A DNA stretch of 64,000 nucleotides from Geodermatophilus siccatus (GTDB lineage Bacteria; Actinomycetota; Actinomycetes; Mycobacteriales; Geodermatophilaceae), in NCBI RefSeq assembly GCF_900103785.1, contig NZ_FNHE01000013.1, forward strand, positions 94,953 to 158,952. The letters run 5' to 3'. Shown here one piece after another: positions 16,764-25,211 of the stretch. The stretch's first letter is position 1. The number at the start of each line of letters is the position of its first letter. The notes beneath the pieces are model-generated. The model saw only the letters and a list, made by a program, of their open reading frames with translations, was not told the origin of the DNA and made no database searches. The translations under genes were made by a program, and so were the position numbers.

Positions 16764-17407
16764 GGTTGTTCCTCCTTGCGGGACACGACGCCGGAGAGCC
16801 CGGCCCAGGCGAGATCGGTCAGGTGTGCGGCGAGTTCCACCCGGGGCATCGGACGGTCGGCCTGCAGCCACCAGTCGGCGGCCGAGCGGACGAGGCCGAC
16901 CAGGCCGTGGCCCCACGGGAGCGCGGCGGCGGGGTCGCGGCCGGCCTGCTCCAGGGCCACGGCGACCAGCGCCGCCGCCTGGTTGCCCACGAGGGAGGAG
17001 AGGTTGGCGATCGGGTCCGTGTCACCAGGGGCGGCCGGGCGGTCCGGTGCCTGGACGACGAACCGGTAGAGCTCGGGATCGGCCTCGAGGAACGCCAGGT
17101 AGGTCTCGACGGCGGCGGCCACCATCTGCCGCGGCTCGCCGCTGCGCTCCATCGCCTCGCGCAGGCGCGCTGTGAGGGAGTCGGCGACCCGGGCGCAGAC
17201 GGCGACGTGCAGCTCGGTGCGGTCGGCGAAGTGCCGGTAGACGACGGTCTTGCTGGTGCCGGCGGCGGTCGCGATCTCCTCCATGCCGACGCCCGCGCCG
17301 TGCCGGCCCACGGCGGCGATGGTCGCGTCGACCAGCTGCTCCCGGCGGGCGCGACGGTGCTCGTCCCACCGCGAGTCGCGCCGGTCCCGCCGCGTCCCGA
17401 TCTTCAC
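16760..17407 (-). CDS. TetR-family repressor of the fatty-acid cluster
   Basis: A 215-residue TetR regulator. The DNA-binding domain is at about 20-70 (ATIAAVGRHGAGVGMEEIATAAGTSKTVVYRHFADRTEL), and the C-terminal half is a ligand-binding helical bundle with AWAGLSGVV at its end. It starts at GTG 17407 next to a GGTACC-N10-GGTACC element in the divergent promoter, so it probably represses itself, the oxidase behind it and the thiolase operon opposite. An acyl-CoA ligand is likely from context. Its stop overlaps the start of the translated linker by four bases (GTGA). Confidence 0.9.
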   Translation of the reverse strand: MKIGTRRDRRDSRWDEHRRARREQLVDATIAAVGRHGAGVGMEEIATAAGTSKTVVYRHFADRTELHVAVCARVADSLTARLREAMERSGEPRQMVAAAVETYLAFLEADPELYRFVVQAPDRPAAPGDTDPIANLSSLVGNQAAALVAVALEQAGRDPAAALPWGHGLVGLVRSAADWWLQADRPMPRVELAAHLTDLAWAGLSGVVSRKEEQP

Positions 17408-17416
17408 GACACCAAC

Positions 17417-17438
17417 GGTACCTGATACTCTGGGTACC
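17417..17438. promoter_or_regulatory. Probable TetR operator in the divergent promoter
   Basis: Two GGTACC palindromes (17417-17422 and 17433-17438) are spaced 16 bp centre to centre and enclose TGATACTCTG, in which GATACT can serve as the -10 box of the thiolase operon. Binding here would block transcription in both directions. Confidence 0.55.
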
Positions 17439-17500
17439 AGACATCTGTCGGGACGGCGCCGTGTCGTCCCTGCCCCCATCCAGTGATCCGGAGGGCCCCG

Positions 17501-18787
17501 ATGGCTCCGCAGACCCGGAAGGCCGCGATCGTCGGCGGCAACCGCATCCCCTTCGCCCGCGCGAACTCCGCGTACGCGCAGGCGTCCAACCAGGACATGC
17601 TCACCGCGACGCTGGACGGGCTGGTCGCCCGCTTCGGGCTGCAGGGTCGGCAGCTGGGCGAGGTCGTCGCCGGGGCGGTCCTCAAGCACTCCCGTGACTT
17701 CAACCTGACCCGCGAGGCGGTGCTCGGCTCGCGGCTCTCGGCCGCCACCCCCGCCTACGACGTGCAGCAGGCCTGCGGCACCGGGCTCGAGGCCGCGATC
17801 CTCGTCGCCAACAAGATCGCGCTGGGGCAGATCGAGTCCGGCATCGCCGGCGGCGTCGACACCACGTCCGACGCCCCCTTGGCCATCCACGACGAGATGC
17901 GCCGCGTCCTGATCGCGCTCAGCAGCGCCAGGACGCTCCGGCAGCGGCTCGAGGCCCTCGCCGGCGTGCGACCCGGGATGTTCGTGCCCGAGGCCCCGCG
18001 CAACGCCGAGCCGCGCACCGGCCTGTCGATGGGGGAGCACCAGGCGATCACCGCCAGGCAGTGGGGGATCAGCCGCGAGGACCAGGACGAGCTGGCCGTC
18101 CGCTCGCACCGGAACCTCGCCGCCGCCTACGACCGCGGCTTCTTCGACGACCTGGTCACCCCCTACCTGGGCCTGGCCCGTGACGAGAACCTGCGGCCGG
18201 ACACCTCGGTGGAGAAGCTCGCGGAGCTCGAGCCGGTCTTCGGCACGGGCGACCCCGACGCCACCATGACCGCGGGCAACTCGACGCCGCTGTCCGACGG
18301 CGCCTCCGCGGTCCTGCTGGCCTCCGACGAGTGGGCCGCGTCCCGCGGGCTCCCCGTGCTCGCCCACCTGGTCGACGCCCAGACCGCCGCCGTCGACCAC
18401 GTGCACGGCGGCGAGGGCCTGCTGATGGCCCCGGCGTACGCCGTCCCGGTGCTGCTGGCCCGCAACGGCCTGACGCTGCAGGACTTCGACTACTACGAGG
18501 TCCACGAGGCGTTCGCCTCGACGGTGCTCGCCACGCTGGCGGCCTGGGAGGACCCGGCGTTCTGCAAGGAGCGGCTCGGCCTGGACGCCCCGCTGGGCGC
18601 CATCGACCGGTCGAGGCTCAACGTCAACGGCTCGTCGCTGGCGGCCGGCCACCCGTTCGCCGCGACCGGCGGGCGGATCGTCGCCTCGCTGGCCAAGCAG
18701 CTGCACGAGGCGGGTCCCGGAAAGCGCGGCCTGATCTCCGTCTGCGCGGCCGGCGGCCAGGGCGTCGTCGCCGTCCTCGAGTCCTGA
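17501..18787 (+). CDS. Acetyl-CoA acetyltransferase (thiolase, FadA2/FadI type)
   Basis: A 428-residue thiolase cleaving 3-ketoacyl-CoA with CoA in the last step of beta-oxidation. The nucleophilic Cys92 is in VQQACGTGLEA, His383 in AAGHPFAATGGR and Cys415 in SVCAAGGQGVV. The start ATG has GGAGGG 6 bases upstream. It is the first gene of a three-gene unit with the FabG4-type reductase (10 bp downstream) and the HtdX-type hydratase. The same gene order, fadA2-fabG4-htdX facing away from an acyl-CoA dehydrogenase, is known from mycobacteria (Rv0243, Rv0242c, Rv0241c, though the orientation of individual genes differs). Confidence 0.93.
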   Translation: MAPQTRKAAIVGGNRIPFARANSAYAQASNQDMLTATLDGLVARFGLQGRQLGEVVAGAVLKHSRDFNLTREAVLGSRLSAATPAYDVQQACGTGLEAAILVANKIALGQIESGIAGGVDTTSDAPLAIHDEMRRVLIALSSARTLRQRLEALAGVRPGMFVPEAPRNAEPRTGLSMGEHQAITARQWGISREDQDELAVRSHRNLAAAYDRGFFDDLVTPYLGLARDENLRPDTSVEKLAELEPVFGTGDPDATMTAGNSTPLSDGASAVLLASDEWAASRGLPVLAHLVDAQTAAVDHVHGGEGLLMAPAYAVPVLLARNGLTLQDFDYYEVHEAFASTVLATLAAWEDPAFCKERLGLDAPLGAIDRSRLNVNGSSLAAGHPFAATGGRIVASLAKQLHEAGPGKRGLISVCAAGGQGVVAVLES

Positions 18788-18797
18788 AGGAGTACCC

Positions 18798-20141
18798 GTG
18801 GGTGACTGGTACCGCGACTTCGCCAACTCCGGCGTCGGGTCGACCCTGGTCGAGCAGCTCGGCCTGCCCCGCCCGGCCGTGCTGCGCCGCCACGAGCCGG
18901 GCGCACCGCTGCTGACCGGCCCGGCCGTCGTCGGCACCGCCGGCGAGGGCCGGCTGCACGAGACCGTGATCCGCGTGCTCGAGGACGCCGGCGTCCCCGT
19001 GCAGCCGCCGGCGGCCACCGACGGCGAGCGGCTGGGCGCCGTGCTGCTCGACGCCACCGGCGTGACCTCCCCGGCCGACCTGGCCGCGGTCCACGAGTTC
19101 CTCGCCCCGGCGCTCAGGCGGCTCGGCCCCTCCGGCCGGGTGCTGGTGCTGGCCGGACCGCCGTCGGACGCCGGCTCGCCGGCGCAGGCCGCCGCCCGGC
19201 AGGCACTGGAGGGCCTGGTCCGCTCGGTCGCCAAGGAGCTGCGCAACGGCGCGACGGCGAACCTGCTGGTCGTGCCGGCCGGCGCGGAGGCCGCCGTGCC
19301 CGGCCCGGTCCGCTTCTTCCTCTCCGGCCGCTCGGCCTACGTCGACGGCCAGGTGGTCCCCCTGACGGCCACCGACGTCCCGGCGGGCGAGGACGCGGAG
19401 CGCCCGCTGGCCGGGAAGGTCGCCGTCGTCACCGGGGCCGCGCGCGGCATCGGCGCGTCCATCGCTCGAGTGATGGCCCGCGACGGCGCCTCCGTGGTCG
19501 GCGTCGACGTCCCCGCCGCCGGCCAGTCGCTGGCCGAGGTGGCCAACGAGATCGGCGGGACGGCGTTCCAGCTCGACATCACCGCGCCCGACGCCGCGCA
19601 GCGGCTGATCGCCCACCTGCGGGAGCGGCACGGCGGGGTGGACATCGTCGTCCACAACGCCGGCATCACCCGCGACAAGCTGCTGGTGAACATGGACGCC
19701 GCCCGCTGGAACCCGGTGATGGCGGTCAACCTGCAGGCGCAGCTCGACACCACCCAGGCGCTGCTCGACGCCGACGGTCTGCTGCGGACCGGCGCCCGGG
19801 TGGTCTGCGTGAGCTCGCAGTCGGGCATCGCCGGCAACCGCGGCCAGACGAACTACGCGGCGTCCAAGGCCGGCGTCATCGGCATGGTGCGGGCGTGGGC
19901 GCCGGCGTTCGCCGAGCGCGGCGCGACGATCAACGCGGTCGCGCCGGGGTTCATCGTCACCGAGATGACGGCGACGATGCCGTTCGGCACCCGCGAGGTC
20001 GGCTCCCGGATCAACTCGCTGCAGCAGGGCGGCCTGCCGGTGGACGTCGCGGAGACGATCGCCTGGCTGTCCCAGCCCAGCGCCGCCGGCGTCAACGGCC
20101 AGGTCGTGCGGGTGTGCGGCCAGTCCTTCCTGGGGGCGTGA
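18798..20141 (+). CDS. fabG: High-molecular-weight 3-oxoacyl reductase (FabG4 type)
   Basis: A 447-residue short-chain dehydrogenase, about 200 residues longer than housekeeping FabG. The N-terminal half is the flavodoxin-like domain of the HMW-FabG (FabG4) class. The SDR domain starts near residue 205 with VAVVTGAARGIGASIARV, has VHNAGITRDKLL and the Ser-Tyr-Lys site in CVSSQSGIAGNRGQTNYAASK (Ser near 340, Tyr near 353, Lys near 357). FabG4 of mycobacteria reduces 3-oxoacyl-CoA with NADH. The GTG start follows GAAGGAG. The stop overlaps the next gene's start by one base (TGATG), which implies coupled translation. Confidence 0.93.
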   Translation: MGDWYRDFANSGVGSTLVEQLGLPRPAVLRRHEPGAPLLTGPAVVGTAGEGRLHETVIRVLEDAGVPVQPPAATDGERLGAVLLDATGVTSPADLAAVHEFLAPALRRLGPSGRVLVLAGPPSDAGSPAQAAARQALEGLVRSVAKELRNGATANLLVVPAGAEAAVPGPVRFFLSGRSAYVDGQVVPLTATDVPAGEDAERPLAGKVAVVTGAARGIGASIARVMARDGASVVGVDVPAAGQSLAEVANEIGGTAFQLDITAPDAAQRLIAHLRERHGGVDIVVHNAGITRDKLLVNMDAARWNPVMAVNLQAQLDTTQALLDADGLLRTGARVVCVSSQSGIAGNRGQTNYAASKAGVIGMVRAWAPAFAERGATINAVAPGFIVTEMTATMPFGTREVGSRINSLQQGGLPVDVAETIAWLSQPSAAGVNGQVVRVCGQSFLGA

Positions 20142-20998
20142 TGGCCCGCACCGTGTTGGAGGCCGCGCCGTCGATGCCGGCGCTGTTCGCGCGGGCCGTG
20201 GCCACCGCACGCGGCCGCGGCGGCGACCTGCCCGACACCCGGCTGGCCCGCACCGGCGTCCGCGTGGAGGCCGCCGACCTGGCCGCCTACGACCGGGTCT
20301 GCGGTTTCCCGCTGGCCGATCCGCTCCCCGCCACGTACCCGCACGTGCTGACGTTCCCGCTGCAGCTGGCGCTCATGAGCGACCGGGCGTTCCCGCTCGC
20401 CCTGCCGGGCCTGGTGCACGTGCGCAACCGGGTCGACGTGCTGCGGCCGGTCCGGGTCGACGAGGCGCTCGACCTCGAGGTGTGGGCCGAGCGGTTCGCC
20501 CGGCACCCACGCGGGGTGACGGTCGACCTGTGCGCGTCGGTCTCGACCGGCGGCGCCGAGGTGTGGCGCTCGCGGTCGACGTACCTGGCCCGCGGCGCGG
20601 AGGCGCCGGAGGGCGCGCCGCGGTCCGACCTCTCGCTGTCGGTCGGGGACCTGCCGCGTCCCGTCGCCACCTGGCGGGTACCCGACGACGCCGGACGCCG
20701 CTACGCGCGGGTCTCCGGCGACGTGAACCCGATCCACCTCTCCGGGCTGACCGCCAAGGCCTTCGGCTTCAAGCGGGCGATCGCGCACGGCATGTGGGTG
20801 GAGGCGCGGGCGCTCGCCGCACTGACGGGGCGGCTGCCCGACGCGATGGCGGTCGACGTGGTGTTCCGGAAGCCGCTGTACCTGCCCTCGACGGTCACCC
20901 TCGCGACCGCTCCGGTGGACGGAGGCGGCTGGGACCTCGCCGTCCGCAACGCGAGCACCGGCGCCGACCACCTGCTGGGGACCGTTCGGCCGCTCTGA
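20141..20998 (+). CDS. Double-hotdog MaoC hydratase (HtdX type)
   Basis: A 285-residue (R)-hydratase predicted to act on trans-2-enoyl/3-hydroxyacyl-CoA. The second half carries the hydratase-2 signature YARVSGDVNPIHLSGLTAK followed by RAIAHGMW (about 187-218), including catalytic Asp and His. The first half is a hotdog domain without these residues (TYPHVLTFPLQLALMSD). Length and position after fabG4 match mycobacterial HtdX. Start ATG overlaps the preceding stop. Together with thiolase and reductase it gives an (R)-specific beta-oxidation or chain-elongation module. Confidence 0.92.
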   Translation: MARTVLEAAPSMPALFARAVATARGRGGDLPDTRLARTGVRVEAADLAAYDRVCGFPLADPLPATYPHVLTFPLQLALMSDRAFPLALPGLVHVRNRVDVLRPVRVDEALDLEVWAERFARHPRGVTVDLCASVSTGGAEVWRSRSTYLARGAEAPEGAPRSDLSLSVGDLPRPVATWRVPDDAGRRYARVSGDVNPIHLSGLTAKAFGFKRAIAHGMWVEARALAALTGRLPDAMAVDVVFRKPLYLPSTVTLATAPVDGGGWDLAVRNASTGADHLLGTVRPL

Positions 20999-21015
20999 TC
21001 CCGCCACTCCCGCGC

Positions 21016-21071
21016 GATCATGGCGCCGGGACCACGCCCGGAGCTGCCCCGGTGGTCGCGGCGCCATGATC
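21016..21071. repeat. Palindrome related to family B, variant copy; probable terminator
   Basis: GATCATGGCGCCG at the left is mirrored by CGGCGCCATGATC at the right. The GATCATGG/CCATGATC ends are those of family B but the inner stem differs. Located 18 bp after the HtdX-type gene and well placed to end its transcript. The remaining 200 bases up to the surface-protein start show no convincing gene. Confidence 0.75.
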
Positions 21072-21271
21072 GTTCCGGGGACGGCGGCGCGGCCCGTCCA
21101 CGCGTCGATGCCAGTGTGACGGCTGGTGCGACTGCGCCTGACGACCGCGTCACCTCCCGCGACAGGCGGACGAGATCGGCCGTGACCCGCGCGGAAGGTG
21201 ATCTTGTCGGGGTGCGCCCGGGAAGCCGGGCGACGTGCCCGGCGCCCCGGGTCCTCCGATGGGAGTGCGAC

Positions 21272-23092
21272 GTGCGTACCGCGTCACCCGCCCGTCGCGC
21301 CGTCGGCCTGCTGGCCGTCGGAGCGATCGGCATGTCCACAGTGGTCCTGGGCGCAGGTGCGGCCCAGGCCACCCCCACACTCGAGCCGTTCGCGGGCACG
21401 GTCAGCGGCGATCCCGGCGGCCAGGACACCCGCATCACCGTCCCCGCCGGCTACTGCGCCATCGACTGGGACCTCCGCGGCGCCCAGGGCGGGGCGTCCG
21501 ACGGCACGCCGGGCGGCCTCGCCGGTCGCCTGCAGGGGACCACCTGGGTCCGCGAGGGCGACCAGTACCTGCTCCAGCCCGGCGAGGTGGGCGGTTCCGC
21601 CGACCAGCCGACCGGCGGACGCAGTGGGTCGACGACCAGCGAGTCGATCACCTTCGGGCCCGTGACGACCGGTGAGCCCGGCGACTCCGGCGAGCTCGTG
21701 CGGACGAGTGGTGGGGGTGGTGCCTCCGCTGTCCGCCACGGCGGCACCGCGGAGGGTCTGGTGCTGATGCTGGCGTACGGCGGCGACGGCGCCTCCAGCC
21801 AGGGCTGGGGACCGCTCCCCGAGGGCGGTGGACGCGGCTACAACGTCTTCGGCGGGGGGACGCACGCCGCCGCGGGGGAGGCCCTCGAGTCCGAGTGGAC
21901 CGCCGGGGGAGCGGGCAGCATCGGCTACGAGGGCGTCCCCTGCGAGTACAGCCCCGAGCCGCCCGTCATCCAGCACGCGCTGCCCACCGGCGCGGACGCC
22001 ATCACCGTCCGGTTCTGGGCGCCGAACGACGAGCGGGAACTCGACGCCCGGGCGGACGTGACCGGCTACGAGATCACCCTGGACGGCGGCACGACGTGGC
22101 GCCCGATCACCCCCACCCGGACCGACCAGACCCCCGCGCTGACCGTCACCGTGACCGGGCTCGACCAGGGCACGTACCCCGTGGCCGTCCGCGCGACCAG
22201 CAGCATCGGCCCGAGCGCGGCGAGCACGGTGTTCCCCGCGCGCGTCGTCCGGCCGCTCGGGACCCCGACCGGCGTGACGGCGAGCGTCGGCACCTCCTCG
22301 ATCCGGGTCGCCTTCGAGCACCCGGCCGATGACTCCGGGATCCTCGGGTACACGGCCAGCGCCTTCCCGGACGCCGAGTGGGAGGACATCCAGGACACGT
22401 GGCCCACCGCCGGTGCCGTCTGGTGCGACGCCCAGGCCGACGAGAACGGCTGCCTGATCGGCGTGCCCGCCGGCTACAGCTACTCGGTCGTCGTCTACGC
22501 CCGGGGTGAGGACGGCTACATCGGCGCCGACACCGCGCCGATCGTCACCGAGGTCGTCCCCGGCCCGCAGCAGCCCGCCGCGGCCCCGGCCGGCGACGGC
22601 CCGCTGAGCACGGAGGACGGTCGGATCGACCAGGTCACCCCGGGTGAGGAGGTGGTCCTGACCGGGAGCGGCTTCCTGCCGTTCTCCACGGTCGTCCTGA
22701 CCATGTACTCGACCCCGACGCCGCTGGGGACGGCGGTCGTCGGGGCCGACGGGACCTTCACGGCCACCGTGACGATCCCCTCCGGGGTCGCCGCCGGGAC
22801 GCACGCGCTGGTCGCCTCCGGGATCGACGACTCGGGCGCCCCCTACGCCCTCCGGATGGACGTCACCCTCACCGGCGCCACCGCCGGCCCGGCCGGGACG
22901 TCCGGCTCGACCGGCACCACCGTGCCCACCGAGGCGTCCACCCCCGGCTCGGCCGGCTCCACCGGCTCCGGCGAGGCCGGCGCCCTGGCGTTCACCGGGG
23001 CGTCGGTCGTGGTGCCGGGCGTCGCCGGCCTGGTCACGCTCGTGGCCGGCGGTGCCCTGGTCCTGCTGGGACGACGGCGCGCGGCGCGCTGA
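21272..23092 (+). CDS. Secreted fibronectin-like surface protein with LAXTG sortase signal
   Basis: 606 residues. An N-terminal signal peptide (Arg-rich start, hydrophobic AVGLLAVGAIGMSTVVLGAG, cleavage after AQA) is followed by a Gly-rich region with paired Cys (about 30-225), two fibronectin type III-like modules (about 228-330 and 335-440, with VTVTGLDQGTYPVAVRATS), then an Ig-like bacterial domain (VTPGEEVVLTGSGFLPFS). After a Ser/Thr/Pro/Gly-rich wall spacer the end is a cell-wall sorting signal: LAFTG at 572-576, a hydrophobic helix and GRRRAAR. LAXTG is the class E sortase motif. Start GTG has GGGAG upstream. No sortase gene is in the window. Function beyond surface display is unknown. 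Confidence 0.85.
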   Translation: MRTASPARRAVGLLAVGAIGMSTVVLGAGAAQATPTLEPFAGTVSGDPGGQDTRITVPAGYCAIDWDLRGAQGGASDGTPGGLAGRLQGTTWVREGDQYLLQPGEVGGSADQPTGGRSGSTTSESITFGPVTTGEPGDSGELVRTSGGGGASAVRHGGTAEGLVLMLAYGGDGASSQGWGPLPEGGGRGYNVFGGGTHAAAGEALESEWTAGGAGSIGYEGVPCEYSPEPPVIQHALPTGADAITVRFWAPNDERELDARADVTGYEITLDGGTTWRPITPTRTDQTPALTVTVTGLDQGTYPVAVRATSSIGPSAASTVFPARVVRPLGTPTGVTASVGTSSIRVAFEHPADDSGILGYTASAFPDAEWEDIQDTWPTAGAVWCDAQADENGCLIGVPAGYSYSVVVYARGEDGYIGADTAPIVTEVVPGPQQPAAAPAGDGPLSTEDGRIDQVTPGEEVVLTGSGFLPFSTVVLTMYSTPTPLGTAVVGADGTFTATVTIPSGVAAGTHALVASGIDDSGAPYALRMDVTLTGATAGPAGTSGSTGTTVPTEASTPGSAGSTGSGEAGALAFTGASVVVPGVAGLVTLVAGGALVLLGRRRAAR

Positions 23093-23101
23093 CCAGCCGA
23101 T

Positions 23102-23153
23102 GACGACGGGGTCGTCCCGGTGCTCTCGGGAGCACCCGGGCGACCCCGTCGTC
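23102..23153 (+). terminator. Intrinsic terminator after the surface protein gene
   Basis: GACGACGGGGTCG at 23102-23114 pairs perfectly with CGACCCCGTCGTC at 23141-23153, and inside it CGGTGCTC pairs with GAGCACC(C)G. Lies 9 bp after the stop. Confidence 0.8.
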
Positions 23154-23199
23154 CGTACGCGGGGCTGCGGGGCGGTGGGTTCTCCGGTGAGGTGGGTCC

Positions 23200-24948
23200 G
23201 TGGAGCACACGGACCCGACCGAGCACCCCCGGCCGCTGCTGCGCCGTCCCTGGACCTCGCTCGACGGCGAGTGGGAGTTCGCCCCCGATCCCGACCGCGC
23301 CGGCACCGTCGGCGGCATCGCGTTCGACCGCACCATCCGGGTGCCCTACGCCCCGGAGACCCCGGCCAGCGGCGTGCACTGGACCGGCCGGCTCGACCGC
23401 GCCTGGTACCGCCGCCGGCTGCCCGGGCGAGCCGGCGACCGGCGCACCGTCCTGCACCTCGGCGCCGTCGACCGCCTCTGCGACGTGTGGGTCGGTGGCG
23501 CGCACGTCGCCTCCCACGAGGGCGGCTACACGCCGTTCAGCGTCGACGTCACCGACCACCTGGGGGACGACGGCGCCGAGCTGGTGGTCCGCGCCGACGA
23601 CGACCCGCTGGACCTCGAGGCGCCGCGCGGCAAGCAGGACTGGCGCGACGAGCCGCATGACATCTGGTACCCGCGCACGACCGGCATCTGGCGCACCGTC
23701 TGGCTGGAGCAGGTGGCGCCGCGCCACATCGCCGACGTCCAGTGGCGCGGGGACCCGCGCCGGATGCTGGTCGACGTCCGCGTGCAGCTCGCCGCCCCCC
23801 TCTCCGGTGCGCGGCTGCACCTGCGGCTGCGCGCCGGCGACCGGCTGCTGGTGGACGACGCGGTGCGGGTGGACGGCGCCGTCGTGGAGCGCACCGTCCA
23901 GGTGGGGGACGGCGGCGTCGACGACCGCAACGGGCTCGTGTGGTGGCCCCGCCCCGACCCGGTGCTGCTCGACGCCGAGCTGGCGCTGGTCGCCGACGAC
24001 GGCGAGGTGCTCGACGAGGTCGAGAGCTACACCGCGCTGCGCTCGGTCGGGGTCGGCGACGGGCGGCTGCTGGTCAACGGCCGGCCGACGCCGATGCGGC
24101 TGGTGCTCGACCAGGGCTACTGGCCCGACACCGGCGCCACCCCGCCCGACGTCGCGGCGCTGCGGCGCGACCTCGAGCTCACCAGGGCGCTCGGCTTCAC
24201 CGGGGCCCGCAAGCACCAGAAGACCGAGGACCCGCGGTACCTCGCCCTCGCCGACCGGATGGGCCTGGTGGTGTGGACGGAGATGCCCTCGGCGTACCGG
24301 CCCGGCCCGACGGCCGGCGCCCGGCTGCTGCGGGAGTGGGCCGACGTGGTGGTCGCCCACCGCGGGTACCCGAGCGTGGTGGCCTGGGTGCCGCTCAACG
24401 AGTCGTGGGGCGTGCAGGAGGCGGAGGTCGACGAGCGGCAGCGCGGGCTGATCCGGGCGCTGACGGCGACGGCGGACGCGCTCGACGGCACCCGCCCGGT
24501 CTCGGCCAACGACGGCTGGGAGACCCTCGGCGGCGACGTCCTGGGCGTCCACGACTACGCGCAGGACCCCGCGGTGCTCGGCGAGCGCTACGCCACGGCC
24601 GAGGACCTCGAACGCGTGGCCACCGGGCGCCGTCCCGACGGGTACCTGGCCGACCTCGACCGCGCGGGCGTCGCCGGCCGGGCCGTCGTCCTCTCGGAGT
24701 TCGGCGGCGTGGCGCTGCGCTCCCCGGAGGACGAGGGCTGGGGCTACGCCGACGCCACCTCGCCGGAGGACCTGCTGGCCCGCTACCGCGCCCAGTGGGC
24801 CGCGGTGCACGGCAGCACCGCGCTCGCCGGCGCCTGCTGGACGCAGCTCAGCGACACGTACCAGGAGCGCAACGGGCTGCTGGGCGCCGACCGGGTGCCC
24901 AAGGTCGACGTCGAGGCGCTGCGCCGGGCCACCCTCGGCGAGGACTGA
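23200..24948 (+). CDS. Glycoside hydrolase family 2 enzyme (beta-glycosidase)
   Basis: A 582-residue retaining glycosidase of family 2 (beta-galactosidase, glucuronidase or mannosidase group). Domain order: jelly-roll sugar-binding (about 1-150; GIWRTVWLEQV at its end), Ig-like (155-255) and TIM barrel (260-580). Acid/base Glu401 lies in VPLNESWG and the nucleophile is Glu500 in VVLSEFGG. It lacks the additional C-terminal domains of LacZ and has no signal peptide, so it should act on imported oligosaccharides. An Opp/Dpp-type importer begins 263 bp downstream, which suggests uptake and hydrolysis of a glyco-oligomer, an inference only. GTG start follows GGTGAGGTG. Confidence 0.9.
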   Translation: MEHTDPTEHPRPLLRRPWTSLDGEWEFAPDPDRAGTVGGIAFDRTIRVPYAPETPASGVHWTGRLDRAWYRRRLPGRAGDRRTVLHLGAVDRLCDVWVGGAHVASHEGGYTPFSVDVTDHLGDDGAELVVRADDDPLDLEAPRGKQDWRDEPHDIWYPRTTGIWRTVWLEQVAPRHIADVQWRGDPRRMLVDVRVQLAAPLSGARLHLRLRAGDRLLVDDAVRVDGAVVERTVQVGDGGVDDRNGLVWWPRPDPVLLDAELALVADDGEVLDEVESYTALRSVGVGDGRLLVNGRPTPMRLVLDQGYWPDTGATPPDVAALRRDLELTRALGFTGARKHQKTEDPRYLALADRMGLVVWTEMPSAYRPGPTAGARLLREWADVVVAHRGYPSVVAWVPLNESWGVQEAEVDERQRGLIRALTATADALDGTRPVSANDGWETLGGDVLGVHDYAQDPAVLGERYATAEDLERVATGRRPDGYLADLDRAGVAGRAVVLSEFGGVALRSPEDEGWGYADATSPEDLLARYRAQWAAVHGSTALAGACWTQLSDTYQERNGLLGADRVPKVDVEALRRATLGED

Positions 24949-24989
24949 GCAGCGCGACGGTCGTCGTCCGACCGGCGCCTCCTCGAGTC

Positions 24990-25055
24990 GATCACGGGGT
25001 CGTTGCCCGTCGACACCCGGGAGGCGGCGTGTCCCGCGGCAACGACCCCATGATC
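24990..25055. repeat. Dispersed palindrome, family B, copy 3
   Basis: GATCACGGGGTCGTTGCC at the left mirrors GGCAACGACCCCATGATC at the right, with GTGTCCCGC near the centre. Located between the GH2 gene and the ABC importer. The purine-rich CGGGGGAGGAGGGTGGGG follows, as with other copies. Confidence 0.85.
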
Positions 25056-25211
25056 ATCGGGGGAGGAGGGTGGGGCGCGGTCACGTGGAGCGGGCGATCC
25101 CGTTCCGTCCGGGTCACGGACAGGCAACGATCACCGCCCCGACCTGCGAGCCGGGACGCTGCGGGCCAGGGTCGGGCACAGACCGCGACAGTCGAGCCGC
25201 CGGAGGTCCCC

